64,000 bases of DNA from Acidiphilium rubrum (GCF_900156265.1 NZ_FTNE01000006.1:71348-135347); one strand, 5' to 3'. Shown: positions 45,229 to 55,746, numbered from the stretch's first letter. Notes: generated by a model from the letters alone, not told the origin. A program made the numbers and translations.

Positions 45229-46626
45229 CTATCGAACTCCGGACGGCCAGAGCACCACGCGCAAGGTCTGTAGAATGATCAGCAGATCGAACGCGATCGA
45301 GGCATTTTTCACATAATACAGATCATAGCTCAGCTTGGAGCGCGCATCGTCGAGCGAGGCGCCATAGGGGTAATTGATCTGCGCCCAGCCGGTCAGCCCG
45401 GCTTTCACGATGTGCCGTTCGTTGTACAGCGGCAGTTGGGCGGCCAGTTTGGCGGTGAACTCAGGCCGTTCCGGCCGCGGTCCGACAAACGACATGTCGC
45501 CCCGCAGAATATTGAACAATTGCGGAATCTCATCGATCCGGGTGCGGCGGAGAAAATTGCCGGCCCGCGTGATTCTTGGGTCTTTGGCATCGGCCCATAC
45601 CGCGCCCGCCGATTCAGCGTTCAGTCGCATGGTTCGCAGCTTCAGGATCTTGAAATGACGCGCGCCCTTGGTCACGCGCATCTGCGAGTAGAAGGGTGAA
45701 CCCCGATCCTGCAGCCAGACCGCCAGCATGCCGCCGAGTAGAAAGGGAGATGTGCCGACCAGCAGAATCAGGCTGACCGAAACATCCAGCGCACGCTTCA
45801 GCGCCCGGTCGAACATGTTGAAGGAAAATCCGTCAGAATATAGTAACCATGAGAGGTCGAGGCGCTTGATATCGATCCGCCTGATCTCGGTCTCCAGAAA
45901 GCTCATGTACTGATAAACCGGGTATCCGGCCATTTTGCAGTCGATCAGTCGGTCCAGCGCCATGCCGCGACGCTCGTCCGGCGCAATGACGATCTGCTCC
46001 GCGCGCAGGCGCCGCGCCGTCTGCAATATCCCGTCCGGCGCCTGTATCACCCGCAGCGTATTTTCATGTTCCAGTCGCGGATCGATCGGGCCGAAACTCG
46101 GATCATGCACGAACGTAACGTCGTAATGCAGGTTGCGCCCCTCGCTTTGCAGCATCCAAACCAGGTCCCAGGCGCGTTTCCCCGCACCGATCACCAGCAA
46201 ACGCCGTTTCAGAAGCCCGGATTTGCGCAATCGCAGAAATGCCAGCCGCGCTGTGACACCGCAGCCGGTAAAACAGATCGACGCGGCCACGAACAGCGGG
46301 TCCGGCAGATGCCGCGGCCAGCCGTGATGGTTCGTCGCCAGCACGAACGGCAGCAGCAGAAACACTGCCGACGCTGCCAGAGTTCCGATGCCGACCACCA
46401 GCGGCAATCGCCGGATCGATCGCCGAACCGTCAGAATCACGTCCCGGCGGTAAAGGCCGAGTGCATAAAGCGCGATCAGATTGGCGGCGGGATACAGCGC
46501 GAGAATGACCACGATCTCTAGATCGACCTGCGGCAGTCGCTGCGGTAGCGCGTACCACGCAGCGAACGGCCAGACGATCGCGATCAGTGCCGCATCGATG
46601 CAGAACATGATGACGCTCGAGTTCAT
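45229..46626 (-). CDS. undecaprenyl-phosphate sugar transferase, EpsB/WcaJ type
   Basis: A 465-residue membrane enzyme that begins a lipid-linked polysaccharide by transferring a sugar phosphate to undecaprenyl phosphate. Four or so N-terminal helices, a CoA-binding-like central domain (LLVIGAGKRAWDLVWML), one helix, then the catalytic domain with KILKLRTMR, DEIPQLFNILRGDMSFVGPRP and VKAGLTGWAQINYPYGAS. The end YDLYYVKNASIAFDLLIILQ is typical of the PEP-CTERM-associated EpsB_2 sugar transferases. Confidence 0.93.
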   Translation of the reverse strand: MNSSVIMFCIDAALIAIVWPFAAWYALPQRLPQVDLEIVVILALYPAANLIALYALGLYRRDVILTVRRSIRRLPLVVGIGTLAASAVFLLLPFVLATNHHGWPRHLPDPLFVAASICFTGCGVTARLAFLRLRKSGLLKRRLLVIGAGKRAWDLVWMLQSEGRNLHYDVTFVHDPSFGPIDPRLEHENTLRVIQAPDGILQTARRLRAEQIVIAPDERRGMALDRLIDCKMAGYPVYQYMSFLETEIRRIDIKRLDLSWLLYSDGFSFNMFDRALKRALDVSVSLILLVGTSPFLLGGMLAVWLQDRGSPFYSQMRVTKGARHFKILKLRTMRLNAESAGAVWADAKDPRITRAGNFLRRTRIDEIPQLFNILRGDMSFVGPRPERPEFTAKLAAQLPLYNERHIVKAGLTGWAQINYPYGASLDDARSKLSYDLYYVKNASIAFDLLIILQTLRVVLWPSGVR

Positions 46627-46663
46627 TGGGCGCCCAGCCTTTTAAGCCCGAGAAAGCAACCCA

Positions 46664-46699
46664 GCATTGTCCAGCCCCTTCCATTGAGGTGGACAATGC
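46664..46699. promoter_or_regulatory. 10-bp inverted repeat upstream of the sugar transferase
   Basis: GCATTGTCCA and TGGACAATGC lie 16 bp apart, 38 bp before the transferase ATG. It could be an operator or a leader hairpin. The upstream side (46700-46745) is AT-rich and suits a promoter. Confidence 0.5.
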
Positions 46700-46799
46700 G
46701 CGCAATAAATTGATAAATAATTAAAAGCCCAGAGGAATATCATATATGTCGCATAATCCCAACTCATGCGGCATTCAATCGGGTCGTGCGGCCGCCGGC

Positions 46800-48242
46800 T
46801 CAACTGCGACCGTACGTATCCTCATAGCGAACGATATCGTCTTCACCGAGATAGGCCCCCGACTGCACCTCGATCAGCGTCAAGGGGATCTTTCCAGGAT
46901 TTTCCATCCGATGAATGCAGCCGAGCGGTAGGTAGAGGCTTTCATTTTCCCGCACCAGATGCGTCTCGGAATCCCGCGTCACCAGCGCCGATCCCGCCAC
47001 TACCACCCAGTGCTCCGCCCGATGAAAGTGCTTCTGCAGCGATAATTTGGCACCCGGCAGCACCACGATCCGCTTGACCTGGAACCGGTCGCCCTCGATC
47101 AAGCTCTCATAAAAGCCCCAGGGCCGGTAAACCCTGGTATGCGCCTCGGCCTCCGGTCGCTTGTTGCGCTTCAACCGCTCGACCACCCGTTTCACGTTCT
47201 GCGTCTGGCTCCGATGCGTCACCAGCACCGCGTCGTTGGTGGTCACAACCACCACGTCCTTCAGCCCCAGCACCGCAGTAACCGCACCCTCGCTGCGCAC
47301 GTAACAACCGTCGGATTCTTCAATCACGGCATCGCCCATCACCGCATTGCCGCGCGCATCCTTCTCCGCAACCTCCCAGATCGCGGCCCACGAGCCCACA
47401 TCCGACCACCCGATCGCCGCCGGCACCACAGCTGCATGATCGGTCTTCTCGGCAATTGCGTAATCGATGCTGATATCCGGCGCCGCGCTGAAACCCGCCG
47501 CATCCAGTCTGATGAAATCCAGGTCTGGCCGGCGCGCATCGAACGCCACCCGCACCGCCCGCGCCACCTCCGGTGCATGCAGTTCGATCTCGGAAAGCAG
47601 TGTCCGCGCGGTCGCCACGAACATCCCCGAATTCCAGAAATGCCGCCCATCCGCCAACAGGCTCGTCGCCGTCACTGCATCCGGCTTCTCGATGAACCGC
47701 GCAATCCGGAACGCCCCGTCATGCCCGGCCAGGGCCGCGCCCTGCTCGATATAGCCATAGCCGGTTTCCGGCGCCGTCGGATGCATGCCGAATGTCAGGA
47801 TGAACCCCTCCCGCGCGGCCCTCGCGGCAATCGCCAGCGCCGCCTGCAACGCATCCCCATCCGAAATCGCGGCATCCGCCGCCATGATCCACATGACCTG
47901 GTCGGGATCGACCTCGGCCACCAGAAACGCCGCGGCGGTAATCGCCGGCGCGCTGTTGCGCCCCATCGGTTCGAGCAGAATCCGCGCCCCGACCGCCCCC
48001 GCCTCGCGCAACTGTTCAGCCACGATGAACCGATGCTCCTCGTTCGCCACGACCACCGGCGGGGCGAACCCGGAACCGGTCGCGCGGCCGGCAGTCTCCT
48101 GCAACATCGTGCGCGCCGAAATCAGCGGCCAGAACTGCTTGGGATACGCCTTGCGCGAAACCGGCCACAGCCGTGTCCCCGTGCCACCCGACAAAATCAC
48201 CGGCACGATCGTTTCGTTCCGCGTCACAGTCTCATCAGCCAT
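46800..48242 (-). CDS. manC: mannose-1-phosphate guanylyltransferase / mannose-6-phosphate isomerase
   Basis: A 480-residue bifunctional enzyme. The pyrophosphorylase domain begins with VILSGGTGTRLWPVSRKAYP and has FIEKPDAVTA; the C-terminal cupin isomerase domain has YRPWGFYESL, the metal motif LSLQKHFHRAEHWVVV and HRMENPG. It makes GDP-mannose for Gmd. ATG 48242 follows GGGGA by about 6 bp; a start at 48254 would destroy that site. Divergent from the creatininase gene. Confidence 0.95.
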   Translation of the reverse strand: MADETVTRNETIVPVILSGGTGTRLWPVSRKAYPKQFWPLISARTMLQETAGRATGSGFAPPVVVANEEHRFIVAEQLREAGAVGARILLEPMGRNSAPAITAAAFLVAEVDPDQVMWIMAADAAISDGDALQAALAIAARAAREGFILTFGMHPTAPETGYGYIEQGAALAGHDGAFRIARFIEKPDAVTATSLLADGRHFWNSGMFVATARTLLSEIELHAPEVARAVRVAFDARRPDLDFIRLDAAGFSAAPDISIDYAIAEKTDHAAVVPAAIGWSDVGSWAAIWEVAEKDARGNAVMGDAVIEESDGCYVRSEGAVTAVLGLKDVVVVTTNDAVLVTHRSQTQNVKRVVERLKRNKRPEAEAHTRVYRPWGFYESLIEGDRFQVKRIVVLPGAKLSLQKHFHRAEHWVVVAGSALVTRDSETHLVRENESLYLPLGCIHRMENPGKIPLTLIEVQSGAYLGEDDIVRYEDTYGRS

Positions 48243-48316
48243 GCATATCCCCATCGATCACGCGCGCTTCATTGCCAGCGGATACGCTTTGCGTCCAGCA
48301 TGGCGAGGGGGATTTC

Positions 48317-49117
48317 ATGACCGCACCACAACAAACTCTGCAGCTCGATGACCTGACCAGCGCCAGCCTGCTCGGCCTGCTTGCCCAACGCCCGCTTGTC
48401 CTGCTCCCCCTCGGCAGCCAGGAAGACCAGGGTGCCCACGCGCCGATGGGTGATTTCCGGCTTGCCTCAATCATCGCCGGACACATCGCCCGCCGCGCCA
48501 CCGATGCAGGCACGCTCACCCTCATCGCGCCCACCCTGCCGTTCGGCGCCGCCGATCATTTCGGCGCGATCCCCGGTGGTCTCGCGCTCGCCCCTGCCAC
48601 CTTCCGCGCCGTCTTGTCCGATCTGCTGGCGGATCTCCGCCGCAACGGACTTACCCGCGTCATCATTCTCAACGGCCACGGCGGCAACGTGCCGCTGATC
48701 CACGAAGTCACCCTCGCCATCCGCCGCGCTGGCGGGCCGATCATTCCCTCGGTCTATCTCTGGAAAATCGCCCGCCGCCTGATGGAACGCCGCATCGGCC
48801 CGGCTGGCGAAAGGTTCGGGCACGGCGGCGAGCCCCTGGCCTCGATCACCCTGGCGTTGCGTCCCGATCACGCGAGGCCCGACCGCGCTGTGTCGCCCGC
48901 CGCCGCGGCACAGGCGTTCGGCTGCCCGGTTGCCGGGTTCGGTGCCATCGGCTTCGAGGATATCGAGATCGACGCGCCGCTCGAATACCCTGAAATCGCA
49001 CCCAATTCGGCCACCGCCGACGCCACAAGGGCCACCGCCGCGCTCGGTGCCGCCGTGGTTGAAGATCTCGTCGCCCTGGTCGCGCGTTTTTGCGATCACG
49101 CCGCCGCCCAGCCATGA
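48317..49117 (+). CDS. creatininase family amidohydrolase
   Basis: A 266-residue metal-dependent amidohydrolase. Family motifs: LPLGSQEDQGAHAPMGDF (metal Glu, His, Asp), NGHGGNVPL, and GHGGEPLAS. Members hydrolyse creatinine or, in related types, formamides or peptides such as mycofactocin precursor. The ATG at 48317 follows AGGGGG; an earlier frame to 48173 reads through manC's start. Its stop overlaps the transporter start (ATGA), so the pair is coupled. Confidence 0.88.
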   Translation: MTAPQQTLQLDDLTSASLLGLLAQRPLVLLPLGSQEDQGAHAPMGDFRLASIIAGHIARRATDAGTLTLIAPTLPFGAADHFGAIPGGLALAPATFRAVLSDLLADLRRNGLTRVIILNGHGGNVPLIHEVTLAIRRAGGPIIPSVYLWKIARRLMERRIGPAGERFGHGGEPLASITLALRPDHARPDRAVSPAAAAQAFGCPVAGFGAIGFEDIEIDAPLEYPEIAPNSATADATRATAALGAAVVEDLVALVARFCDHAAAQP

Positions 49118-50037
49118 GCCTCATACCCGCCTGGATTCCAGTCACGATTGCAGCCGCGCTGTTTCAGGTCTGGCGCACCGCCTTGCAAGCCCGGTTGCGC
49201 GGCACGCTCAGCCCCGGCGGTGCCGGTTTCGTGCGGTACCTGTATGCGCTGCCGGTCGATTACGCCCTACTCGCCGCAACCCTCGCCGCGCTGGGGGCTG
49301 GCTTGCCATCGTTCGGTTGGGGCTTTACCGCTCTCTGCCTGGTCGGCGGGATCGCTCAGATTTTTGGCACCAACCTGCTCATCATGGCTTTCGCGCACCG
49401 GAACTTCGTGGTCGGTACCGCCTACGCGAAGACCGAGGCTGCCCAGCTCGTCATCGTCTCGGTGCTGCTGTTCGGTGCCCACATCCCGGCTATCGCCATC
49501 ATCGGCATCATGCTTGCGGTGGCCGGGGTTCTCGCGCTCTCGCTCGCCGGTCAGTCGATGGCGCCGCGCGCGCTGCTGCGCGCCTCCGTCCAACCCGCCG
49601 CCCTGTGTGGCCTCGGGTCCGGCTTCGCCTTCGCCATCACCGCCATCGTGCTGCGCAATGCGACCCTGGTGCTGCCCCCGACCACGCCCATCCTGCTCAA
49701 AGCCATGCTCGTCCTTGCCTTGGCCAACACGCTGCAAACCCTGGCCCAGGGCAGTTTCATGGCGATCCGCAGCCCTGCGGAGCTGCGCAAGACCTTGCTC
49801 ATCTGGCGCCGCGCTGCGCCGATCGGCGTGCTATCGGCGCTTGGTTCCGGCTGCTGGTTCATCGGCTTCGCGCTCACCAACGTCGCTCTCGTGCGCGGCT
49901 TCGGCCAGATCGAAATCCTGTTCACCCTGGCGGTCGGCCATTTCTATTTGAAAGAGCGCACCAAACCCGGCGAAATCACCGGACTTGTCATGGTCGGCCT
50001 CGGCGTCATCATGATCGCCGCCGCCGGCATCGGGTGA
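49114..50037 (+). CDS. DMT superfamily transporter (EamA type)
   Basis: A 307-residue protein with about ten helices in two EamA-like halves (IPAWIPVTIAAALFQVW to LALSLAG, and the second half from about residue 150 to the end). The end FTLAVGHFYLKERTKPGEIT fits the family. It probably exports or imports the substrate or product of the creatininase it is coupled to. Confidence 0.85.
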   Translation: MSLIPAWIPVTIAAALFQVWRTALQARLRGTLSPGGAGFVRYLYALPVDYALLAATLAALGAGLPSFGWGFTALCLVGGIAQIFGTNLLIMAFAHRNFVVGTAYAKTEAAQLVIVSVLLFGAHIPAIAIIGIMLAVAGVLALSLAGQSMAPRALLRASVQPAALCGLGSGFAFAITAIVLRNATLVLPPTTPILLKAMLVLALANTLQTLAQGSFMAIRSPAELRKTLLIWRRAAPIGVLSALGSGCWFIGFALTNVALVRGFGQIEILFTLAVGHFYLKERTKPGEITGLVMVGLGVIMIAAAGIG

Positions 50038-50079
50038 GGTGCGGCTGAGCGGATCGCTGATCCCGGAAGGCGCTGTTCG

Positions 50080-51009
50080 TTATGGAATTTGCGTCCGTTC
50101 CGGGCGTGTATTTGCCGTCAACATGTCCTGCAGCGTGGTCGTCAGGTCGATGGTCGGCCGCCATCCGAGGATCCGGTCCGCTGCCGTGGCGTCGCCGAAG
50201 GCGCTGGGGATATCGACGGGGCGTAGGCGGGCGGGGTCGATCTCGACCGTGATCGGGCGGTCGGCAGCACTGATCATGGTGTGCAGGATATCGCCGATCC
50301 GGCGGGGGGTGCCGGAGGCGAGGTTGAAGATGGCACCGGGCATCAGGTCGTTCGCATGTGCGATGGCGAGGGTGTAGGCGCGAACGATATCGCGCACGTC
50401 GAGGAAATCGCGCGCCGCATCCAGATTACCGACCTTGATGACCGGCGGCTGGCTGCCGGCCATGATCGCTGCGATCTGGGCGGCAAAGGCTGGGATGACG
50501 AAGGCATCGGACTGGCCCGGACCGGTGTGGTTGAACGGGCGGAACCGGACCAGCCGCAGGCCGGATTCCGCCGCCATTGCACCCAGGGAGAGGTCGGCGG
50601 CGGCCTTGGTCGCGGCGTAGGTGTTCAGCGGTGCCAAGGCGGCGCTTTCATCGAGCGCGGTGCCGGCGCGGAAACTGCCGCCGTAGCATTCGGCACTGCC
50701 GACATGCACCATCAGGCAGTTCGGCGCCGTTTCGATGATTGCGCGGGCGACCGCGATGCTGCCGCCCAGATTGACGGCGAACGCCCGGTCCGGTGCGAGG
50801 CGCGCGGCCGGCACCGAGGCGATGCCGGCCAGATGCACCACGGCATCCGGCCGCGCCTGCTCGATCATGCGGCGAACCGCGGCGATATCGGTCACGTCCG
50901 CATCGCCTGGGATCAGTGCCGCAGCCGGCCACTCGGCCGCTAGTGCCGACCGGAGGTAGCCGCCGACGAAGCCGGTGCTGCCGGTGATGAGGATGCGATC
51001 GGGCGTCAT
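50080..51009 (-). CDS. rmd: GDP-4-dehydro-6-deoxy-D-mannose reductase
   Basis: A 309-residue SDR enzyme. The cofactor motif is ILITGSTGFVGGYL, the catalytic serine region is VGSAECYGG and the YxxxK motif is YAATKAAADLS. It reduces the Gmd product to GDP-D-rhamnose, a likely sugar of this exopolysaccharide. The start follows 7 bp after gmd. Confidence 0.9.
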   Translation of the reverse strand: MTPDRILITGSTGFVGGYLRSALAAEWPAAALIPGDADVTDIAAVRRMIEQARPDAVVHLAGIASVPAARLAPDRAFAVNLGGSIAVARAIIETAPNCLMVHVGSAECYGGSFRAGTALDESAALAPLNTYAATKAAADLSLGAMAAESGLRLVRFRPFNHTGPGQSDAFVIPAFAAQIAAIMAGSQPPVIKVGNLDAARDFLDVRDIVRAYTLAIAHANDLMPGAIFNLASGTPRRIGDILHTMISAADRPITVEIDPARLRPVDIPSAFGDATAADRILGWRPTIDLTTTLQDMLTANTRPERTQIP

Positions 51010-51016
51010 GCCCGTG

Positions 51017-52018
<1,002 letters not shown>

Positions 52019-52078
52019 TCAGTTTAAAATCCGGTGCCGTTCTGGACGGAATTGGTCACGCTGGCTAGAGGGATGTGC

Positions 52079-52095
52079 TACGGTAGGATACCGTA
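52079..52095. promoter_or_regulatory. TACGGT-N5-ACCGTA dyad before the GT4 gene
   Basis: Six-base inverted arms with a 5-bp spacer, 51 bp upstream of the GT4 start and between divergent gmd and GT4. A dimeric regulator is plausible. Confidence 0.4.
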
Positions 52096-52146
52096 ACGCA
52101 TAGTTAATAACCGAGGGCTTAATTTGAGTGAATCGAAACTATTGAA

Positions 52147-53727
52147 ATGACAATTTGGATCGACATCGAAGATCTGCTGGTTCACTTCTACTCTACCAGC
52201 AGGCCGAGCGGCATTCAGCGTCTTTGTTTTGAGATTTATCGCGAGTTGTGGCGGAGCCATACTGATGAACAACCGATCCGGTTCATCCGCCACTTGCCGA
52301 ACGGGCGCGACTTCGAGGAGATTTACTGGCCGGACGTCGAACAGCATATTTCGAGCGCGGTGGCGAGCCAGCATGCCGCGGTTGAACCAGCTCCGCCGCC
52401 AGTGGCGAGCGACACTTCGGCACCGGAACCTCCCAGCACCCCGCCGGTGTCATCCTTGCGGCAGTGGGGCAGGCAATTGCCGGCCGATGTGCGTGCGCCG
52501 GTTGCCGCCTTCGTGCGGGCGCAGACCAACAGTGGTCAGGCGCTGCGGGCCAGCGTGCGGATGGCGCGTATGGCGCTGCGCGCCCAGCGGCACGCGGCGC
52601 GCGCGTTACTTGATATTCTAAAGGGCGGGCGCCGGTGTGCCGGGCTCGGTGGCGGGGGCGCGCTGATGCCGGCCGCCGCGCCTGTGCCATCGCCCATGCT
52701 GCAGCCTGCCAACGATGATCAATCGGCGGCAGTCACGGTACCTTCGAAGATCGTGAACGGGAGGCCGATCCAGCCCGAACCGGGGGATGTCATTCTGTCG
52801 ATCGGTGCATCCTGGCCCGGCGGCTATTACGCGGCGATGATCGCGGCGGCGAAAGAGCAGTACGGCGTGCGGTTCGCGGTCATGATCTATGATCTGATCC
52901 CGCTGAACTGGCCGGAATGGGCGGTGAAAGAGTTGCGGCGCCAGTTTATCGACTGGCTGGGCCCGATCATCGGGCTCGCGGATAATTTGTTCACGATTTC
53001 CAACGCTACGGCGGTCGATATCATCGCATTTGCGGCGCGGGAGGAAATAACGATCAATGTGCCGCAGATCGTGCCGATCGGCGTGACGTTCCCCGATCGC
53101 ACGCCGCTGCCGCCGATTCAGTTCCAGCCCTACGTGTTGTTCGTCTCCACCATCGAGACGCGCAAGAACCACATCCTGATGTTTCGCCTGTGGCGACGCA
53201 TGCTGAACAGCCTGCCACGCGACCAGGTGCCGAATCTGGTGTTCGCCGGCAAGATTGGCTGGCTGACTCAGGATTTGATGGCGCAGATCGAGAATTCATC
53301 GTATCTCGAGGGAAAGCTCAAGATTGTCGAAAGCCCGAGCGATCGGGATCTGGCCTCGCTGTATCAGCATTGCCTGTTTACGGTGTTTCCCTCGTTTTAT
53401 GAGGGTTGGGGCCTGCCGGTCACCGAGAGCCTTACTTTTGGCAAGACGGTGGCGGCATCGAACCGGGCATCGGTTCCGGAAGCGGGTGGGGATTTCTGCG
53501 TCTATTTCGATCCTGAAGACATGAGCGATGCGTATCGTGTGATCACCCAACTCATTCTGGAACCCGAGCGGGTTGCGGTGCTGGAAGCCAGGATCGCCCA
53601 CGAATTTTATCCGCCGTCATGGGCCGATAGTGCTGCGGCGATTATCGCCGCGGTGGAGTCGGGCGCCGCCCAACCGGTCGATGCTATGGCGGTGCCGCGC
53701 GTAGCGTCACTGTCGCGGACAGATTGA
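52147..53727 (+). CDS. glycosyltransferase family 4 protein
   Basis: A 526-residue cytoplasmic glycosyltransferase. The N-terminal half begins MTIWIDIEDLLVHF and is interrupted by a low-complexity Ala/Pro/Arg-rich stretch (about residues 75-210). The C-terminal GT-B lobe has LFVSTIETRKNH and the EX7E motif FPSFYEGWGLPVTESL. Donor and acceptor are unknown; mannose or rhamnose is plausible from the neighbouring gmd-rmd genes. The 3' end overlaps a convergent gene by 44 bp. Confidence 0.9.
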   Translation: MTIWIDIEDLLVHFYSTSRPSGIQRLCFEIYRELWRSHTDEQPIRFIRHLPNGRDFEEIYWPDVEQHISSAVASQHAAVEPAPPPVASDTSAPEPPSTPPVSSLRQWGRQLPADVRAPVAAFVRAQTNSGQALRASVRMARMALRAQRHAARALLDILKGGRRCAGLGGGGALMPAAAPVPSPMLQPANDDQSAAVTVPSKIVNGRPIQPEPGDVILSIGASWPGGYYAAMIAAAKEQYGVRFAVMIYDLIPLNWPEWAVKELRRQFIDWLGPIIGLADNLFTISNATAVDIIAFAAREEITINVPQIVPIGVTFPDRTPLPPIQFQPYVLFVSTIETRKNHILMFRLWRRMLNSLPRDQVPNLVFAGKIGWLTQDLMAQIENSSYLEGKLKIVESPSDRDLASLYQHCLFTVFPSFYEGWGLPVTESLTFGKTVAASNRASVPEAGGDFCVYFDPEDMSDAYRVITQLILEPERVAVLEARIAHEFYPPSWADSAAAIIAAVESGAAQPVDAMAVPRVASLSRTD

Positions 53728-54409
53728 TCCGTTCGGTCATCGGGCCTGATTGCATTTGCGGTGCGGCGGCGGTCATGCGAGCCGCCATCATGACCGGGCG
53801 GAACGGCGATTGCGTGGTCAAGGCGAGTTTGGTGATCGCGATCACGTGATCGCCGAGCGATTCGGCCGTTGCATCGGCTTCGGCGCGCATCTGGTTCACC
53901 GCATCCTTGATCGCTTCGGCGCGGGTTTCGCGTGCGGCGCTTTGGCTCAATGTCGCGCCGATCGACTCGAGAACCATGCCCTTGGCCTGAAACATGCCGA
54001 CCAGCTGGCGCAGTTGCTTCGCCTGATCGGAGCCGGGTGGCGCGGTGAGACGCAGATCGATTGTCTGGCTGGCATGCCAGGCGGCCTGTTTCGGGTCGGC
54101 GGGATAGACCTCGTACGCGCCGGTGGTGGCGTGCAGCGCCTTGATCGGTTTCGCGGCGGCGAGCGCGGCGGCCATGGTGCGGTTGACCGCCGATTGCGCG
54201 GCGGCGGCGGTTTTCGCGGATGCCTGCGCCGCCATTGTGGCCACCACGGCATCCGGCGCGTGGCTGGCCTGACCGGTGACGGACAGGGTGAGTTCGGTGG
54301 TGGCACTAGGGCCGGCGGCCTGAGCACGCGGGAGCTGGCCGCACGCCGCGGCGCCTGCGGCGATGAGTGCTGCGATGGCGGATCGGGACATCAAGCTTCG
54401 CAATGACAT
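53684..54409 (-). CDS. SIMPL domain (DUF541) periplasmic protein
   Basis: A 241-residue secreted protein. The N-terminus (RSAIAALIAAGAAACGQ) is a signal sequence and may be a lipoprotein signal. The mature part has the SIMPL pattern: LTLSVTGQASHAPDAVVATM, AQSAVNRTMAAALAA, YEVYPADPKQ and RAEAIKDAVNQMRAEADATAE. Function of the family is unclear, though oxidative stress and envelope roles are reported. Start codons at 54445 and 54391 are alternatives. Confidence 0.85.
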   Translation of the reverse strand: MSLRSLMSRSAIAALIAAGAAACGQLPRAQAAGPSATTELTLSVTGQASHAPDAVVATMAAQASAKTAAAAQSAVNRTMAAALAAAKPIKALHATTGAYEVYPADPKQAAWHASQTIDLRLTAPPGSDQAKQLRQLVGMFQAKGMVLESIGATLSQSAARETRAEAIKDAVNQMRAEADATAESLGDHVIAITKLALTTQSPFRPVMMAARMTAAAPQMQSGPMTERINLSATVTLRAAPP

Positions 54410-54558
54410 GGCAAGAGAATTGCCGATCCTGCCGTGGAATGCCATAGGCCGCGCGCTGATCTTGCAAATTAGACATCCGGTACAAAAACCTTAGTCGATT
54501 GGATTGGGTCAATCTGCTTGGTTCATCGGCGCGGTTTGGCGAATAACGATGGGGAGTC

Positions 54559-55746
54559 ATGGACGGACCAGGGATCACGGCCGGTGCCTTCGGGCGCTTC
54601 GAAGCAGATGCGCTCGCGCCAACGCCGGGATTCGCAGCGTTTCGGCGCGCGGCGCTCGATCCGGATGGTGCGGACGGCCGGTTCAGCCATGCGCCGGATC
54701 GATTTGTCGATGTGGTGCCGCATGGGTTGATCGAAGGTGTTGCGGTGTTCGGCGAGGGCGTGCCCGCGATTGCTGCGCTGCGGAGTGACCCGGTTCATCG
54801 GCTTGCCGGCGTGTCGAGCGTGCTGCTCAACGATGCGGTGCTGGCGCCGGATTCGATGGCGGTGATCGATGCGCATGAGCGGTTCTTTGGTCCGTCGGTG
54901 GATAATCTGGCGATGTGGAACCACCATCTGCCGACGGTTGATCGAGCGTTCAGTGAAACTGGTGGCGGCTGGCGCCTGTGCGATCCGATCGAGGATACCG
55001 TCGATGATGGGATGATCGCCCTGCCGGTCGGCGGTGTCGGTTGTGTCAACTACGGTCATTTTCTGTATGACGGGCTGGCCGCCGCGCTGCACCATCGGCA
55101 GTTGTTGGGTACGCGCGCGTTCGTGGTCGGCCGGCCGCTGCTAGCGTGGCAGGCGGAGATTCTCGATGCGCTCGGGTTGCTCGGCAGCTATCGTGCGATC
55201 GAGCGGCCGACCCGGTTTCGCAAGCTGGTGACGAGCACGATGGTGTCGTGGACGGTGTCCTATCCCAACCGCTTCGTCCGTGCCGCGTTCGATCGTCTGC
55301 GGTTCCGGTTTGGGGCCGGCCCTGATGAGGGGAGCCGGCTGTTCATCGTGCGGGATGAACCGGGCAATCGCCGGGTGATGGTCAATCGCGACGAGATTTT
55401 GGCGATTGCTTCGGCGTTCGGCTTCGAGCCGATCCGGCCGGGGGGGCTGAGCGTCGCCGCGCAGGCGCGCCGGTTCGCCGGCGCGCGTTGCGTGATCGGT
55501 GAATCGGGCGCGGCGCTTGCCAACCTCGGGTTCTGCGATCCAGGCGCCAGTGTGCTGGAAATCCAGCCGTCGTGTTTTTCCGATGGCTGGACCCGGGCCG
55601 CGTGCCATTTGTTCGGGCTGCGCTGGCAGGTATTTTTTGCGATCTGCCGGGACCAGCCCGATGATGGGGCGGCGCGCGCGTTTGACTATCGGGTCGATCC
55701 GCTTGCGTTCCGGGCAGCACTCGCGCGGGTGTTCGGCGCGCCATGA
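54559..55746 (+). CDS. glycosyltransferase family 61-like protein (first copy)
   Basis: A 395-residue protein. The DUF563/GT61 core is visible: GVNYGHFLYD-like VGCVNYGHFLYDGLAAALHH, LFIVRDEPGNRRVMVNRDEI, ARCVIGESGAALANLGFCD and PGASVLEIQP. GT61 enzymes add sugars such as xylose or GlcNAc to polysaccharides or proteins. The next gene overlaps by 4 bp and is a shortened paralogue. Confidence 0.85.
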   Translation: MDGPGITAGAFGRFEADALAPTPGFAAFRRAALDPDGADGRFSHAPDRFVDVVPHGLIEGVAVFGEGVPAIAALRSDPVHRLAGVSSVLLNDAVLAPDSMAVIDAHERFFGPSVDNLAMWNHHLPTVDRAFSETGGGWRLCDPIEDTVDDGMIALPVGGVGCVNYGHFLYDGLAAALHHRQLLGTRAFVVGRPLLAWQAEILDALGLLGSYRAIERPTRFRKLVTSTMVSWTVSYPNRFVRAAFDRLRFRFGAGPDEGSRLFIVRDEPGNRRVMVNRDEILAIASAFGFEPIRPGGLSVAAQARRFAGARCVIGESGAALANLGFCDPGASVLEIQPSCFSDGWTRAACHLFGLRWQVFFAICRDQPDDGAARAFDYRVDPLAFRAALARVFGAP

